This document shows positions 30,599 to 40,080 of a stretch of 50,326 nucleotides of DNA, piece after piece. Each line of letters opens with the position of its first letter. The stretch's first letter is position 1. Below the pieces are notes generated by a model, which was given only the letters and a program-made list of their open reading frames with translations, was not told where the DNA came from and searched no databases. The position numbers and the translations under genes are program-made. The stretch lies in assembly GCA_000333855.2 (NCBI GenBank), contig CM007314.1:1107416-1157741 (forward strand), given 5' to 3'. Source of the DNA: Endotrypanum monterogeii (taxonomy: Eukaryota > Euglenozoa > Kinetoplastea > Trypanosomatida > Trypanosomatidae).

Positions 30599-31975
30599 TC
30601 ACGACGCCGCTGCCACGTTCACTGCCACCAGGGGATCTTCTGTGGGTGACCTCTCATCGATCTCTTCTGTTGCGTCACGCATCATTAGCGATTCCCTCTC
30701 TGAGAGAGGCGGGCACAGTGTCTTCGCGCCATTCTCGGCAAGTTTCAGCACTGCATCTATGTTGCTTTCATACAGTGCGCTCGTTTGCTCTACCATATCC
30801 TTTAGCTGCCGCAGCACTGTGTCCTGCAACAGGTTGGTGTCTGACTCGATGCCTACCTTGGCCCACTCACCCTCGACGACCAGCTGGGCTGCAAGGTCTT
30901 CGGCTGCCGGGGCACCGAGGAGGGGAAACATGCGCAGCAGGGGCACAACGTGATCAGTGCGCCACTGCTGCCGCGCCATATCTGGGGAGGTGTACAGGTA
31001 CTGGCAGCGATACTTCAGGGCGGGGAATAGAGCTTGTTGAACGCACACTGCAGTGGCAAGATCATCTGGCATCGTCGAGGTAGCTGATTGTGGATCGAGG
31101 CCGCTGTGGCGTGCCCAGTAAAGAGAGGCTCGCTGCAGGTACATAGGATGTGATGCCACCTTCCGAAAGACATGCCCCCACAAAGCGCGCGCGAACAGCT
31201 TGTCGGCCGGCTGCCCGGACACCCGCTCACCGATGAAACGATACAGGGCTGTGACATCGACAGGTCGGAGCTTCTCCACGGTGCCGACCTTCGCATAGTC
31301 AGGGGGGATGATACGCTGCAGTAGCTTTTGTTCTTTCTTTCCAATTTCCGCATTCGCACTCTGTTTGTCAGAACTACTGCCGCCAAAGAAGATGCTTGCC
31401 AGCTCCTTTGCCTTCGCCTCTAGCACTCCCCGGGGTAGGTAAGGGCGGGCTTGCATTTCCGCATCCGGTACCCCAGCTACGTCCTCTTCGACCACGCGCA
31501 TCATGCACAAGTAGTCATGCGCCTCGAGGGCGGCGTCAGGGTTCAGTTCACGACGATGTGGCACCCTGCACGCCTTTTTGGCTTGCTGAAGAAGGTGCAG
31601 TTCATATTGCAGGCGGGGTGCAATGGCCACGTTCACCTTTGCAAGAGATGCGAGCAACGCACTGTTTGCGACTTTAGCCGCTTTTCCAGTCTCTATCAGC
31701 GTCAGCTGACGATCCACCAGTTCGTCGTACAACTGCCGCCTAGCGTAGTAGACATGGGTGTAGCGCAACATCAGTTCCGGGTCACACGAAGCGAGGTCGA
31801 TCTCGAGAAATTCGCTCGCCTGCTCCTTCACATGCTTGCGTGATGCGTACCACGGAAATACCGATTGCACCTGCCGCAGAAAGCGTTGTTCAACGGAGAG
31901 GCTGGGCAACGTGCCCAAGAAGACGCGGTAATTTGCCGCCGCAGCATCGCCGCACAGGCCTGGGAACAGCGACAT
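30599..31975 (-). CDS. Conserved-looking hypothetical protein
   Basis: A 458-residue, mostly helical soluble protein with no membrane segment and no catalytic motif that I recognise. Charged helical stretches dominate. A short S/K/Q-rich loop near residues 195-210 separates two helical halves, and the last 35 residues are acidic. Composition and length are typical of a real trypanosomatid gene, and an upstream polypyrimidine region is plausible though weak. A structural mitochondrial or complex subunit would fit, but this is only a guess. The start is an ATG at 31975. Confidence 0.78.
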   Translation of the reverse strand: MSLFPGLCGDAAAANYRVFLGTLPSLSVEQRFLRQVQSVFPWYASRKHVKEQASEFLEIDLASCDPELMLRYTHVYYARRQLYDELVDRQLTLIETGKAAKVANSALLASLAKVNVAIAPRLQYELHLLQQAKKACRVPHRRELNPDAALEAHDYLCMMRVVEEDVAGVPDAEMQARPYLPRGVLEAKAKELASIFFGGSSSDKQSANAEIGKKEQKLLQRIIPPDYAKVGTVEKLRPVDVTALYRFIGERVSGQPADKLFARALWGHVFRKVASHPMYLQRASLYWARHSGLDPQSATSTMPDDLATAVCVQQALFPALKYRCQYLYTSPDMARQQWRTDHVVPLLRMFPLLGAPAAEDLAAQLVVEGEWAKVGIESDTNLLQDTVLRQLKDMVEQTSALYESNIDAVLKLAENGAKTLCPPLSERESLMMRDATEEIDERSPTEDPLVAVNVAAAS

Positions 31976-32878
31976 TGCTGATCAGCCAAAATAGGCGTTT
32001 TTTTTTGTGGCTATAGAGAAGTAACGGACGGATGCCGGGGCCAGCGCGCACCGTTTTACCTTGGTGATTTGACTGACTTTCAGCATAGACGGTGCTTGTG
32101 TGTAAGTGTGTCACAGCGGAGGTGGCAAGGGATATACGAAGAACGTCAAGTAGAACATTCGGGCCAGATGGAAGAGTACAAGGGAGTGGGGCTAAAAAGG
32201 AGAGCAGTGGCTCACATCACCATCTGGACGCGTGATTGCCGCGCCTGCCACTTCGTGTCTACTGAGAGATTCCCCGAGGGGTTAATATTCGGGAGAGCTC
32301 TGGAAAGGGTAGCACCTTTTCTGTTGTGGATTTCTTCCCTACCTCATTCTTTTGACTAGCTTCATGCAGACAGGTGACACAGCATCCGTATGCAGGCTTC
32401 ATTCCATCATGACTATGTAAAGGAAATACCAGAAAAAAAAGGGAAACCGAGAAAGGTTGAAGGGGAAGTCTACAGCGTTTGGAAGCCCGACGCTATCGCG
32501 GGATGTTGGCAAGGCCGGCAGTGCCAGATAAACGACCTCACACGCACCGGGCGACGATGCCGTAGGCCACCTTCCTGTTGCTTTCTCATACCGTGGCTTC
32601 TTTGCAACCAATATCAGTTCAAACGTCTATGTAATCGCGCTGTTTCTCCCTCCCTGCGATGATTGCCCTCCTTTTTTTTTTGCTTTAGTTGTCGTTACAC
32701 CGCCCCCCCCTCTCTCACTAAGGAGACAACGCCCGAATTCATGCACGATATACAGAGTGTGCACATGGGTTGGCTATCAGGCAAACACGCCGCACAAATA
32801 GAGTTTACGCCAGTGCGGACAGGTATCTTCTCCATCGCAGAAAAAAAAACATGTTTTCCCTGAAAGCAATGGAGTGCC

Positions 32879-33345
32879 ATGAGCACGCTCACAGGTGTAA
32901 CGCACGTTCTGCCCTCGTAGACGTGTCTACCAAAGCTGCACGGCTTCATCGCGGTCGTGCAGGAAAACACGGCCCTCTTCCCTGCCGCTGAACCAGATCA
33001 TTCGGTCAGTGAGCCCTTTTCTGCCTTTCCTCGCTGCCTTGCTCCCGATGTCCACGGCATCCCCCTGTGTACCGCCCGTACGCCATGAATAACCCCCCGC
33101 TGCAACGACTGGCTGCCTTCCATTTGACAGGGTCGCACACGCCCCGCGCTCACCCCTCTCGCAGTCCGACGCAGAAGAGAAGCCGCATATTCCACAGACT
33201 TTACGTGCACCTCCTCGTTGCGGGGCGCGCTGCTGCCGGACGACGTGGCGCAGGGACTCTCGCAGCAGGGGTAACCCACCCGCTCCTGTAACTTGCCCTG
33301 CCCTGCCCTCCCCTCCTCCCTCCCCCCAGCACTGAGAGAAGCGTG
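32879..33345 (-). repeat. Dispersed repeat module A, copy 2
   Basis: Matches 22895-23361 over the full 467 bases in the same orientation. Here it is joined to module B (33350-33630), so this locus may hold the most complete copy, about 750 bases. It lies in the 3' UTR of the aldehyde dehydrogenase gene. Confidence 0.85.
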
Positions 33346-33349
33346 CGTG

Positions 33350-33630
33350 TGTGTATATACGTGTGCAAAGAGGGGGAGGTGTGCTACATCCACACGGGTG
33401 GCAGGGGGCACCTCGGACATTTCCACCTTCTCACGCCGGGCGACACTGTCGCTGTACTCTGAGATCCACGCTGGGCAAACATGGGCACAACTATTGATGA
33501 GCGCACGCAACGGGGGACGGTGTGTGCTACTATAGGTCGCAGTGCACTGCTGCTTGCAGCTGCACGTTCCACGCTCAACCGCACGGCGAGCGGGGGGGGG
33601 GTAGAAGGTGCATAATACTATGCGCGCCTG
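33350..33630 (-). repeat. Dispersed repeat module B, copy adjoining module A
   Basis: Reverse complement of 26780-27055 with scattered differences. It begins about 105 bases after the stop codon of the aldehyde dehydrogenase gene and is separated from module A by a short GT/AT tract. Confidence 0.85.
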
Positions 33631-33672
33631 TTCTCCTTTCGAATTTTTGACAGCGGAGACTTCACCTTCCTG

Positions 33673-33691
33673 TCAACGTCGCTGACGTTGA
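33673..33691 (-). other. Perfect 8-bp stem hairpin in 3' UTR
   Basis: An 8-base stem with a 3-base loop, about 45-60 bases after the stop codon of the aldehyde dehydrogenase gene. The outer three bases could extend the stem with a small bulge. It could be a UTR structure; chance cannot be excluded. Confidence 0.4.
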
Positions 33692-33734
33692 GACAGAGCT
33701 TCGTGTGTCGCCTCGTGTCGTTCAGGTCGGCTGC

Positions 33735-35495
33735 CTATGCCATTTTTTTCTTGCCTGTATCTTTGTCTTGCTGAACAGTGACGAGCTTGATGGATGAGGT
33801 CACCATGGATGGCAGACGGCCATATATCACCCGAGAGAGGCTTTCCATGAAGGTGAAGGCAGCAGGGCTGATGGGATACTGCAGAATAGGCGGAATGGTT
33901 GTCTTCACGCCAGGGATACGGTCTGTTGTTGATGCGCGCACGATGCAGGTGCCACGAAGGCCCTCGCGACCAGCGAAGCGGTCAAAGCCGCTAACCTTCA
34001 CGCCACCAAATGGCAGCGATTGACAGAGGTAGTTGATGCCAAAGTCGTTGATATTCACCATCCCAGTACGGATGCGATCGGCAATGGACTGTGCGCGCTG
34101 GATGTCAGCACTGAAAACGCTGGAGCCGAGACCGTACGCGCATGCGTTGACCATCTTCACCGCTTCTTTGTCTGTCTGAAACTTCATGATGACCATTACC
34201 GGACCGAACACCTCTTCTTGAGCAATCGGCATGTCCGGCGTGACGCCGGTCAGAATGGTAGCCGGGTAGAAGTTATCGCTCGTCGTCTTGCCGCCGCAAA
34301 CGAGAGTGGCGCCGGCCTTCACTGTGTCGTCGATGAGCTGTTGGATTTTTGGGATGGCCGCCTTACCCATTGTCATAGCTCCCAGATCATGCTGACCCGT
34401 CGAGGCGGGTCCCTGTGTGAGGGCGCGGGTCTGGCGAGTAACCTCGGCCACCAGCGTGTCATGGATCTTCTCATGAACGAGAATGCGCTCGAGGCCGACA
34501 CAATTCTGTCCACAGTTCTGGAAGTTGCCGCGCATCACAACCGGAATCACTTGGTCGAGGTCCGCATCCTCGCAGATAATTGCAGGATCCTTGCCGCCGA
34601 GCTCGAGCACCACCGGTGTCAAGGTGGCAGCGGCGTTTCGCATGATGATCTTACCGACCCCTGGGGACCCAATGAAGGTAAGTTTGTCCACCGATGACAC
34701 AACAGCCTCGCCCGTTTCCGCAAAACCAGTGAGGAAGGCGACGAGGTGCGGCGAGTAACCCAACTGGCGCAGACCGTCCCTCACGATAGACTCGTAGTAA
34801 GAGGCGTAGTAGGAGGAGTACTCCGATACTTTCCCAACAAAAGCGTTACCGGCGAAGAGGGCAGATATCATGGGCCCGTAGATGTTGTGAAACGGGTAGT
34901 TCCACGAGACGACGGCGCCAATGACGCCGAAGGGCACGTAGCGCACGCTGGCACGCTTGTGTATCGTCATGAGACCAACATCGCGTACCTCCTCGCGCAG
35001 CACCTCTTCGCCCTGCGTCGCAGTCCAGCGCAGCTTTTCGAACGTGGTGAGCATCTCACCCAGTGCGCCATCCATCATCGTCTTGCCGCACTCCACACAG
35101 GCGGTCTTGCAGATGAACTCCTGGTGGTCGAGGATGTAATCCATAAGGGCGAAAAGTAGTTTGCGCCTCGTAGAGAAGGGAGTGAGAGCCCAGATCTGTT
35201 GTGCTTTGCGGGCTTGCTCCACTACCTCGCGGACTTCCGCAGGGGTAAAGACTTTTACCGTGCCAAGAGGGACATTCGTTCCCTTGTCGTAGCACTGAAT
35301 CTTGCCTTCACCGGCGGAGCGGGGGTTGAGAGGCTCTGCGGCCGGCGCGGCTGTAAAGTTTACTTCCGGCAGCGGCACCGAAATCTTTGGTGCGGTGTAG
35401 CGGTCAAACGTCTGCACCACACACGCCCATAGCCACTGGAAGATTGTGTAGGCACGCACGACGAGGTCGGCAATGAGTACCCAACACAGAAACAT
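33735..35495 (-). CDS. Membrane-anchored aldehyde dehydrogenase (ALDH22-like)
   Basis: A 586-residue NAD(P)-dependent aldehyde dehydrogenase. The full fold is present: W-N-Y-P-F (N199 of the oxyanion hole), V-G-K (K222), the catalytic general base in L-E-L-G-G-K (E298), the catalytic cysteine in G-Q-N-C (C332), E-E-V-F-G-P-V and P-F-G-G-V-K. It oxidises aldehydes to acids, perhaps fatty or lipid-derived ones. The first about 28 residues are a hydrophobic helix that should anchor it to a membrane, as in the plant ALDH22 group with an N-terminal membrane segment. This is an inference from architecture. The start is an ATG at 35495, with a polypyrimidine tract at 35576-35605 and an AG at 35543-35544. 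Its 3' UTR contains the dispersed repeat. Confidence 0.92.
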   Translation of the reverse strand: MFLCWVLIADLVVRAYTIFQWLWACVVQTFDRYTAPKISVPLPEVNFTAAPAAEPLNPRSAGEGKIQCYDKGTNVPLGTVKVFTPAEVREVVEQARKAQQIWALTPFSTRRKLLFALMDYILDHQEFICKTACVECGKTMMDGALGEMLTTFEKLRWTATQGEEVLREEVRDVGLMTIHKRASVRYVPFGVIGAVVSWNYPFHNIYGPMISALFAGNAFVGKVSEYSSYYASYYESIVRDGLRQLGYSPHLVAFLTGFAETGEAVVSSVDKLTFIGSPGVGKIIMRNAAATLTPVVLELGGKDPAIICEDADLDQVIPVVMRGNFQNCGQNCVGLERILVHEKIHDTLVAEVTRQTRALTQGPASTGQHDLGAMTMGKAAIPKIQQLIDDTVKAGATLVCGGKTTSDNFYPATILTGVTPDMPIAQEEVFGPVMVIMKFQTDKEAVKMVNACAYGLGSSVFSADIQRAQSIADRIRTGMVNINDFGINYLCQSLPFGGVKVSGFDRFAGREGLRGTCIVRASTTDRIPGVKTTIPPILQYPISPAAFTFMESLSRVIYGRLPSMVTSSIKLVTVQQDKDTGKKKMA

Positions 35496-35575
35496 TGGTT
35501 CGTGGAAGGCTTCGCCTTTTTTATATATATTTGTATGTGTTTCTGCACGCGAGGACGTGGTGGATACAAAAATGT

Positions 35576-35605
35576 AGAAGGATGAGAAGAGGGGGAGAAG
35601 AAAAA
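35576..35605 (-). promoter_or_regulatory. Polypyrimidine tract / probable trans-splice signal
   Basis: A T/C-rich run on the coding strand with AG at 35543-35544, giving a 5' UTR of about 48 nt for the aldehyde dehydrogenase. Confidence 0.55.
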
Positions 35606-37209
35606 TGCAGTTGACAGATCGTCCAAGAAAACAGCTTGCCTGATGCCTCGCTGCGCTCGCACACAGTAGTTACGAAGAGCCTATCCAGGAGGACCACGGG
35701 GGGGGGGGGAGGGGGGACCAGCAAGACCAGAATAAGCGAAAGAGGCCCTCTGAAAAAGGAGATGAGTTGGTATTGTGATGGAAGGGAGGGAGGGAAGGAG
35801 GAAGGAAAAGTCAGAGATGCTATGACGGGGTGAATATGAAGGGAGCTACTTTTTGAAAGACAATGTTTGTGTGTTGTTGTTTTTTGGGGGGGAGGAAGAG
35901 GGAAGAGCGTGTATGGGTGTGAGGGGGGTAGAGTTACAGTGTTTACACGCATGAGGTGGTCAGAGCGTCTATATGTGGATTAGGAGCGCATGCACACGTC
36001 GACTGGTGATTTCTGTGAAGGACCAATGGATTGGCATCGTGTCCTGATTACCGTAACAATAGTGACCGAGAGTGCCGACACACTTTCAATATGATATTCA
36101 TTGAAAAAAAAACTCCCTGTGCACACGTTTTCTGTTTTTTTTTGTTGATGATACCAAGCGGGCCAAGAATGCGATTCATCTACTCTTCCCCCCTTCCTCC
36201 CCATCTGAAGCCAAACCCGCAGTGTAACTGTAGGCAAAGGGGAGTGGAGGGGAGGAAAGAAAGAGAAGTGCAGAAGGCCCTCGACTTCTATGACCGTGTG
36301 CCTCATTTTATGCTGTTCAGTACTCTCGTTGGCATGAAGTAGACTTGTCTGTGACACTCATGCCGCGAGGTGCTGTGTAAAGACTTGAAGAAAACCCAAC
36401 CAGGATGCTCGCCGGGGTGGGGATATATACGTGGATGCTCCTTGCTGTGTCCGTGCTCGGATGGTGTCTGTTTTTTTTTCTCTTTCCCTCCTTCGGAGTT
36501 CGTCTCGGTTTATAGAGATACAAACTGAAGGAGAGGGGAGACGTAAGGAACGAAGGAGGTCGTATCCTTCACCTCCTCCAGAAAAAAGGTCAGCGCAGAT
36601 GACTTCAGGGTGAGTTGAGCCCCTCCGCCTGCTACAATGACACGGCCAGGAGAGAAGACATGCAACCAGCCATCACCGCATCACCCTGGTTTCGCCCTTT
36701 CCCACAGGTTCGTGTGTGTGTGTGTGTACTTGAGGGGAGCGGTGGATGTATCGAAGTTCTGGCTCTCAATCCGCAACTGAAGCCGCCAACATTTCGCCGC
36801 ATTCCTTCTTGGTGGATTCAAAGGAATAGCAGTAAGAGGGGCAGCTAAATGGGTGTGCAGTCATGACAGATGTGATGGCGTGGTTCGGACAGACGACCGC
36901 TTGGGTTTATGTGTGCAGGTGTCGGGAGCAGCTGTTTGGGTGCGTAGACTTCCTTGCTGCCCTCCTCCTAATCGTGCGAGCACGGTTACAAATGGATAAT
37001 AAAAAAAAAGAAACGAAGAACAGCACGCGCGAGGGGGAGGGGGAGGGGGGTTCCACCGCCGCAAGAGTCACTCTCCTGCTCCCTTGTCAGTGACATGTCA
37101 GGAAACCTAATAGCATCGATTTCTTGAGTGGTGTTGTGGAAACAGCGGGGGAAAAAGGAAAAAGAGAGTGCACGCGCGTCGCCCGTCACTCCCCAATAAG
37201 TCATACGTA

Positions 37210-37210
<1 letters not shown>

Positions 37211-37241
<31 letters not shown>
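37211..37241. repeat. (CA)n microsatellite
   Basis: A pure CA run in the 3' UTR region of the kinase gene. Confidence 0.95.
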
Positions 37242-37242
<1 letters not shown>

Positions 37243-37388
37243 CATGCCCCCTGAGGCCGATACAGGTGCGTCTCTCTGCTGCGTCACGGTTGAGGCTTCG
37301 ATGGGTTCATGTGCGTGCCAGTATCTGTAGGTAGGCGCATATGAGGGGAGGAGGAGGGGGGGGGGAAGGCGGTCTTACTAATAGTCTT

Positions 37389-38555
37389 CTATTTCTTTTC
37401 CCTTCTGTAGTGCTCCACTTCGTCCCAGATGGCGCGACGCAGTTGGTACTCGGAAACCTCTGCATGCATGTCGAAGCCGAGGTCTAGATCTGGAGGTGCC
37501 GGGTAGCCATCGCAGTCTGGTCCCCCAACGCTATTGAAGAAAGGGTGCTCAAGCGCCTCTTGCGCAGTGATGCGCTTGCTCGGTTCAAAGGTGAGCATCT
37601 TCGTTACCAAATCCAGCCCATCCTTCGGCAGCTTCGACAGCAATTGCGGAAGCGGTCGAGTTCCTTTATACTTTTTTGCAATTTCGTTCATGTTGGCCAG
37701 CCCAGCACTGCTGCTACTGCGTTCAATGAAGTCGACCCCCGTGATTGGAACGCTGGAGAGGACAAACTGAAGCTGGTGAATGTAGTCACGACCGGCAAAC
37801 AACGGTCGTTGCATGGTGTACTCAGCCATGACACATCCGACCGCCCAAATATCGATTGGGTAGCTATAGGAACACATAAGCAGCAGCTCAGGTGGCCGAT
37901 ACCACCGTGTTACAACGTAGTCGGTCAAATCAAGCGGTTCAGTCATCTTATGGAGCCCCCCACGCGCTAAACCAAAGTCACAAACTATCGCTTCTTCGGC
38001 ATCCTTCTCGTCACGCAACAGTATGTTGCTGGGCTTGATATCGCGATGCACAATGCCCATAGAATGCATGTCGGCAAGACACCGAAGTACCCGTACGCTA
38101 ATACGACGCAGCATATCTATTGAGTCGCACTTATTTTGACGAATTATGGTGAAGAGGTCAACATCGTAGAGGTCCGTCACCATGTACAAGTCTCTAAATT
38201 CCATGATGGGGTCTCGCGGTGGCAGCACACGAATGAGTCTAAGAATGTTGCGACACCCGCACTCTTTGAGGATGCGCAGAAGAAGAATTTCCCGCCATAT
38301 GCGGCGACCATCGATTAGATCCTCGAAGACGCGACTCACGCGCTTTATTGCCACTTCTTGGAATGTGCGGTCGTCCAAGGCAGCACACACTACCCCGTAT
38401 GCACCGTGTCCGATGACGCTCGTCACAGTGTACGTGTCATCAATGTCGAAATTTTGTCCACGCACTCGGTAGACTTTCCGCCCTCGCTGTGTTGAGACGA
38501 GTTGCACTGCATTCGCGGAGGAGCTGAAGCTGCCGTTACCTGTCGGGTTGGTCAT
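37389..38555 (-). CDS. MPK5: MAP kinase with TDY activation motif, probable MPK5
   Basis: A 388-residue protein kinase. From the ATG: glycine loop G-H-G-A-Y-G (49-54), catalytic lysine K71, helix C glutamate (E89), H-R-D (170-172), D-F-G (193-195) and the MAP kinase activation loop T-D-Y (211-213) followed by V-V-T-R-W-Y-R-P-P-E. All catalytic residues are present, so it should be active after dual phosphorylation of T211 and Y213. TDY is the usual motif in trypanosomatid MAP kinases. From memory, Leishmania MPK5 lies near GAPDH on chromosome 30, which is why the symbol is given; it is an inference. The longer frame to 38588 begins at TTG, so the ATG at 38555 was used. A CA run lies about 80 bases upstream. 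Confidence 0.88.
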   Translation of the reverse strand: MTNPTGNGSFSSSANAVQLVSTQRGRKVYRVRGQNFDIDDTYTVTSVIGHGAYGVVCAALDDRTFQEVAIKRVSRVFEDLIDGRRIWREILLLRILKECGCRNILRLIRVLPPRDPIMEFRDLYMVTDLYDVDLFTIIRQNKCDSIDMLRRISVRVLRCLADMHSMGIVHRDIKPSNILLRDEKDAEEAIVCDFGLARGGLHKMTEPLDLTDYVVTRWYRPPELLLMCSYSYPIDIWAVGCVMAEYTMQRPLFAGRDYIHQLQFVLSSVPITGVDFIERSSSSAGLANMNEIAKKYKGTRPLPQLLSKLPKDGLDLVTKMLTFEPSKRITAQEALEHPFFNSVGGPDCDGYPAPPDLDLGFDMHAEVSEYQLRRAIWDEVEHYRREKK

Positions 38556-38628
38556 CTTCCAATATGCAAGCAGGGGCGCCGCTACCAACCTTCACGACGA
38601 CCTGGGGGATGTTCAGTGCGAGAAAGCG

Positions 38629-38667
<39 letters not shown>

Positions 38668-40080
38668 AAACAAGCAAACAAAAAAAGGGATCTTGAATAA
38701 AGATGCAATGAGAGAAACACAAAAGTAATAATGAGAGAAAGACGGTCCGTGCACCGGCCTGCCAAGGCGAGACGACAAAGAAGAGGGGATACAACAGCGG
38801 AGAAAAAAAAGCGCTGTTCTTCACCAATGAAGAGAGGAGGCAGGCGAGAAACCCCCCTCCGAAAAAGCGTGCGATAGACCAGTGCTGTCCAAAAAGAAGC
38901 TGCGAGAGTTTCAAAGATGAGGTTCCACAATGAAACTCCGAGCGCTCGCACGAGTTGGTCAGAAGAATTTGTGTTTGTGCAGTCAGATGAGCATATGTGG
39001 GTTATTGAGGAGCAAGATACAGAGAGCCTTCACCAGGATGAACTCAGAGGGGAGCCGCGAAAGAATTCTCCGGCGGAGATGAAACCATGGAGGAGGCCAG
39101 ATAAGATGTCGAGGTGGTCGAAAGGGCGGTGCTCGTCTTCTGCTGGAGGCTTTGCTCGTATATATGTGTGATCGTTATGATATCTCTCCCGTGTTTTTCG
39201 TGGACGGTAGCTTGTACGAGATGGCGAAAAGAGAGTCAGACAGTGGGAGGGGAGGGGAGGGTAAGGACAGAAAGCAGATGGAGCGCAACGACCTGCAAGA
39301 GGTCCACGGAGAAAGAGCGGCAGGAAACACATGTACAGGCACGCTCGCACTTATGCGGGCTGATCTGGAGAGACCCTCTGCCGCGGTTGCCCGTGGAGGC
39401 GTTGCCTGAACGCACCTTCCTCTTTTCCTTCAGTTGCTCCGGTGTTCATCTTCTCTGCCTCGGGGTTGAGACGATGGGGGAAGAAAGCGAGAGAGTCTCT
39501 CGTGCGACTGTTGCGTATGTGTGTAGGTTTTTTTTTTCCAGTGGCTTCCACATTCTAGCCTCTATCGCATCACTACAATACGATCTGCTTCAGGCTCGTG
39601 AGAACGCGCACCTGCCCTCTCTAAGTTCGGCGTACCCACGCGCACAGGTTATCATACATGAAGACACCACCTCAGCTCCCTCACTAGCCCGTGGGGCTTT
39701 CTCCTTCGTTCCCTTCTCATTTCCTCACGTTGCGCACCGGTTAAAGAGTGAGACAAAAAGAGGTTGTGCGAGAAAAAACAGCAATGATGATGCAGATGCG
39801 ATGTGAAGGAGTTCGAAAAAAATGAGGGGTTATTCACACACAGTCGGGAGGAGACACAACCATCGCGGATGATGTCAGCGCCATACGTACGCGGAAGAAG
39901 AGCCAAATGGATAAGGAAACCACATAGACTGAGGCTTTCCGCAGCAGAGTGATAACCATGCTTTCCTCCTCTGCAGAGATGCAAGGGGGGGGGGATGTGA
40001 GGAAGGAAAGATGGTAGGCAATGCAGTGATGAATCTGCTCACGATATTTAAAAAAAAAAAGGACACAAGCCTCTATACGA
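38556..40080. other. Intergenic, with (CA)n tract
   Basis: About 1.5 kb containing a CA run (38633-38662) and the 3' UTR of the coiled-coil gene at 40081. Plus-strand frames, including one of 230 codons at 39114-39806, run against all the real genes and show no domain. No gene called. Confidence 0.6.
38633..38662. repeat. (CA)n microsatellite
   Basis: A CA run about 80 bases upstream of the MAP kinase start codon. Confidence 0.95.

Larger units (their letters stand above)
31976..33734. other. Intergenic / 3' UTR of the aldehyde dehydrogenase gene, with dispersed repeat
   Basis: About 1.76 kb without a supported gene. The part nearest the dehydrogenase stop holds a perfect short hairpin (33673-33691) and then the most complete copy of the dispersed repeat (32879-33630). 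The rest, down to 31976, shows no feature beyond T runs. Confidence 0.65.
35496..37388. other. Intergenic, with (CA)n tract
   Basis: About 1.9 kb, including the 5' UTR of the dehydrogenase and the 3' UTR of the kinase gene. It has a G10 run (35700-35709), a CA run (37211-37241) and several short T runs. Frames on both strands are low-complexity. No gene called. Confidence 0.6.

Noticed and set aside
39114..39806. A 230-codon plus-strand frame
   Set aside because: Wrong strand for the unit, no recognisable domain, and a homopolymer run inside it.
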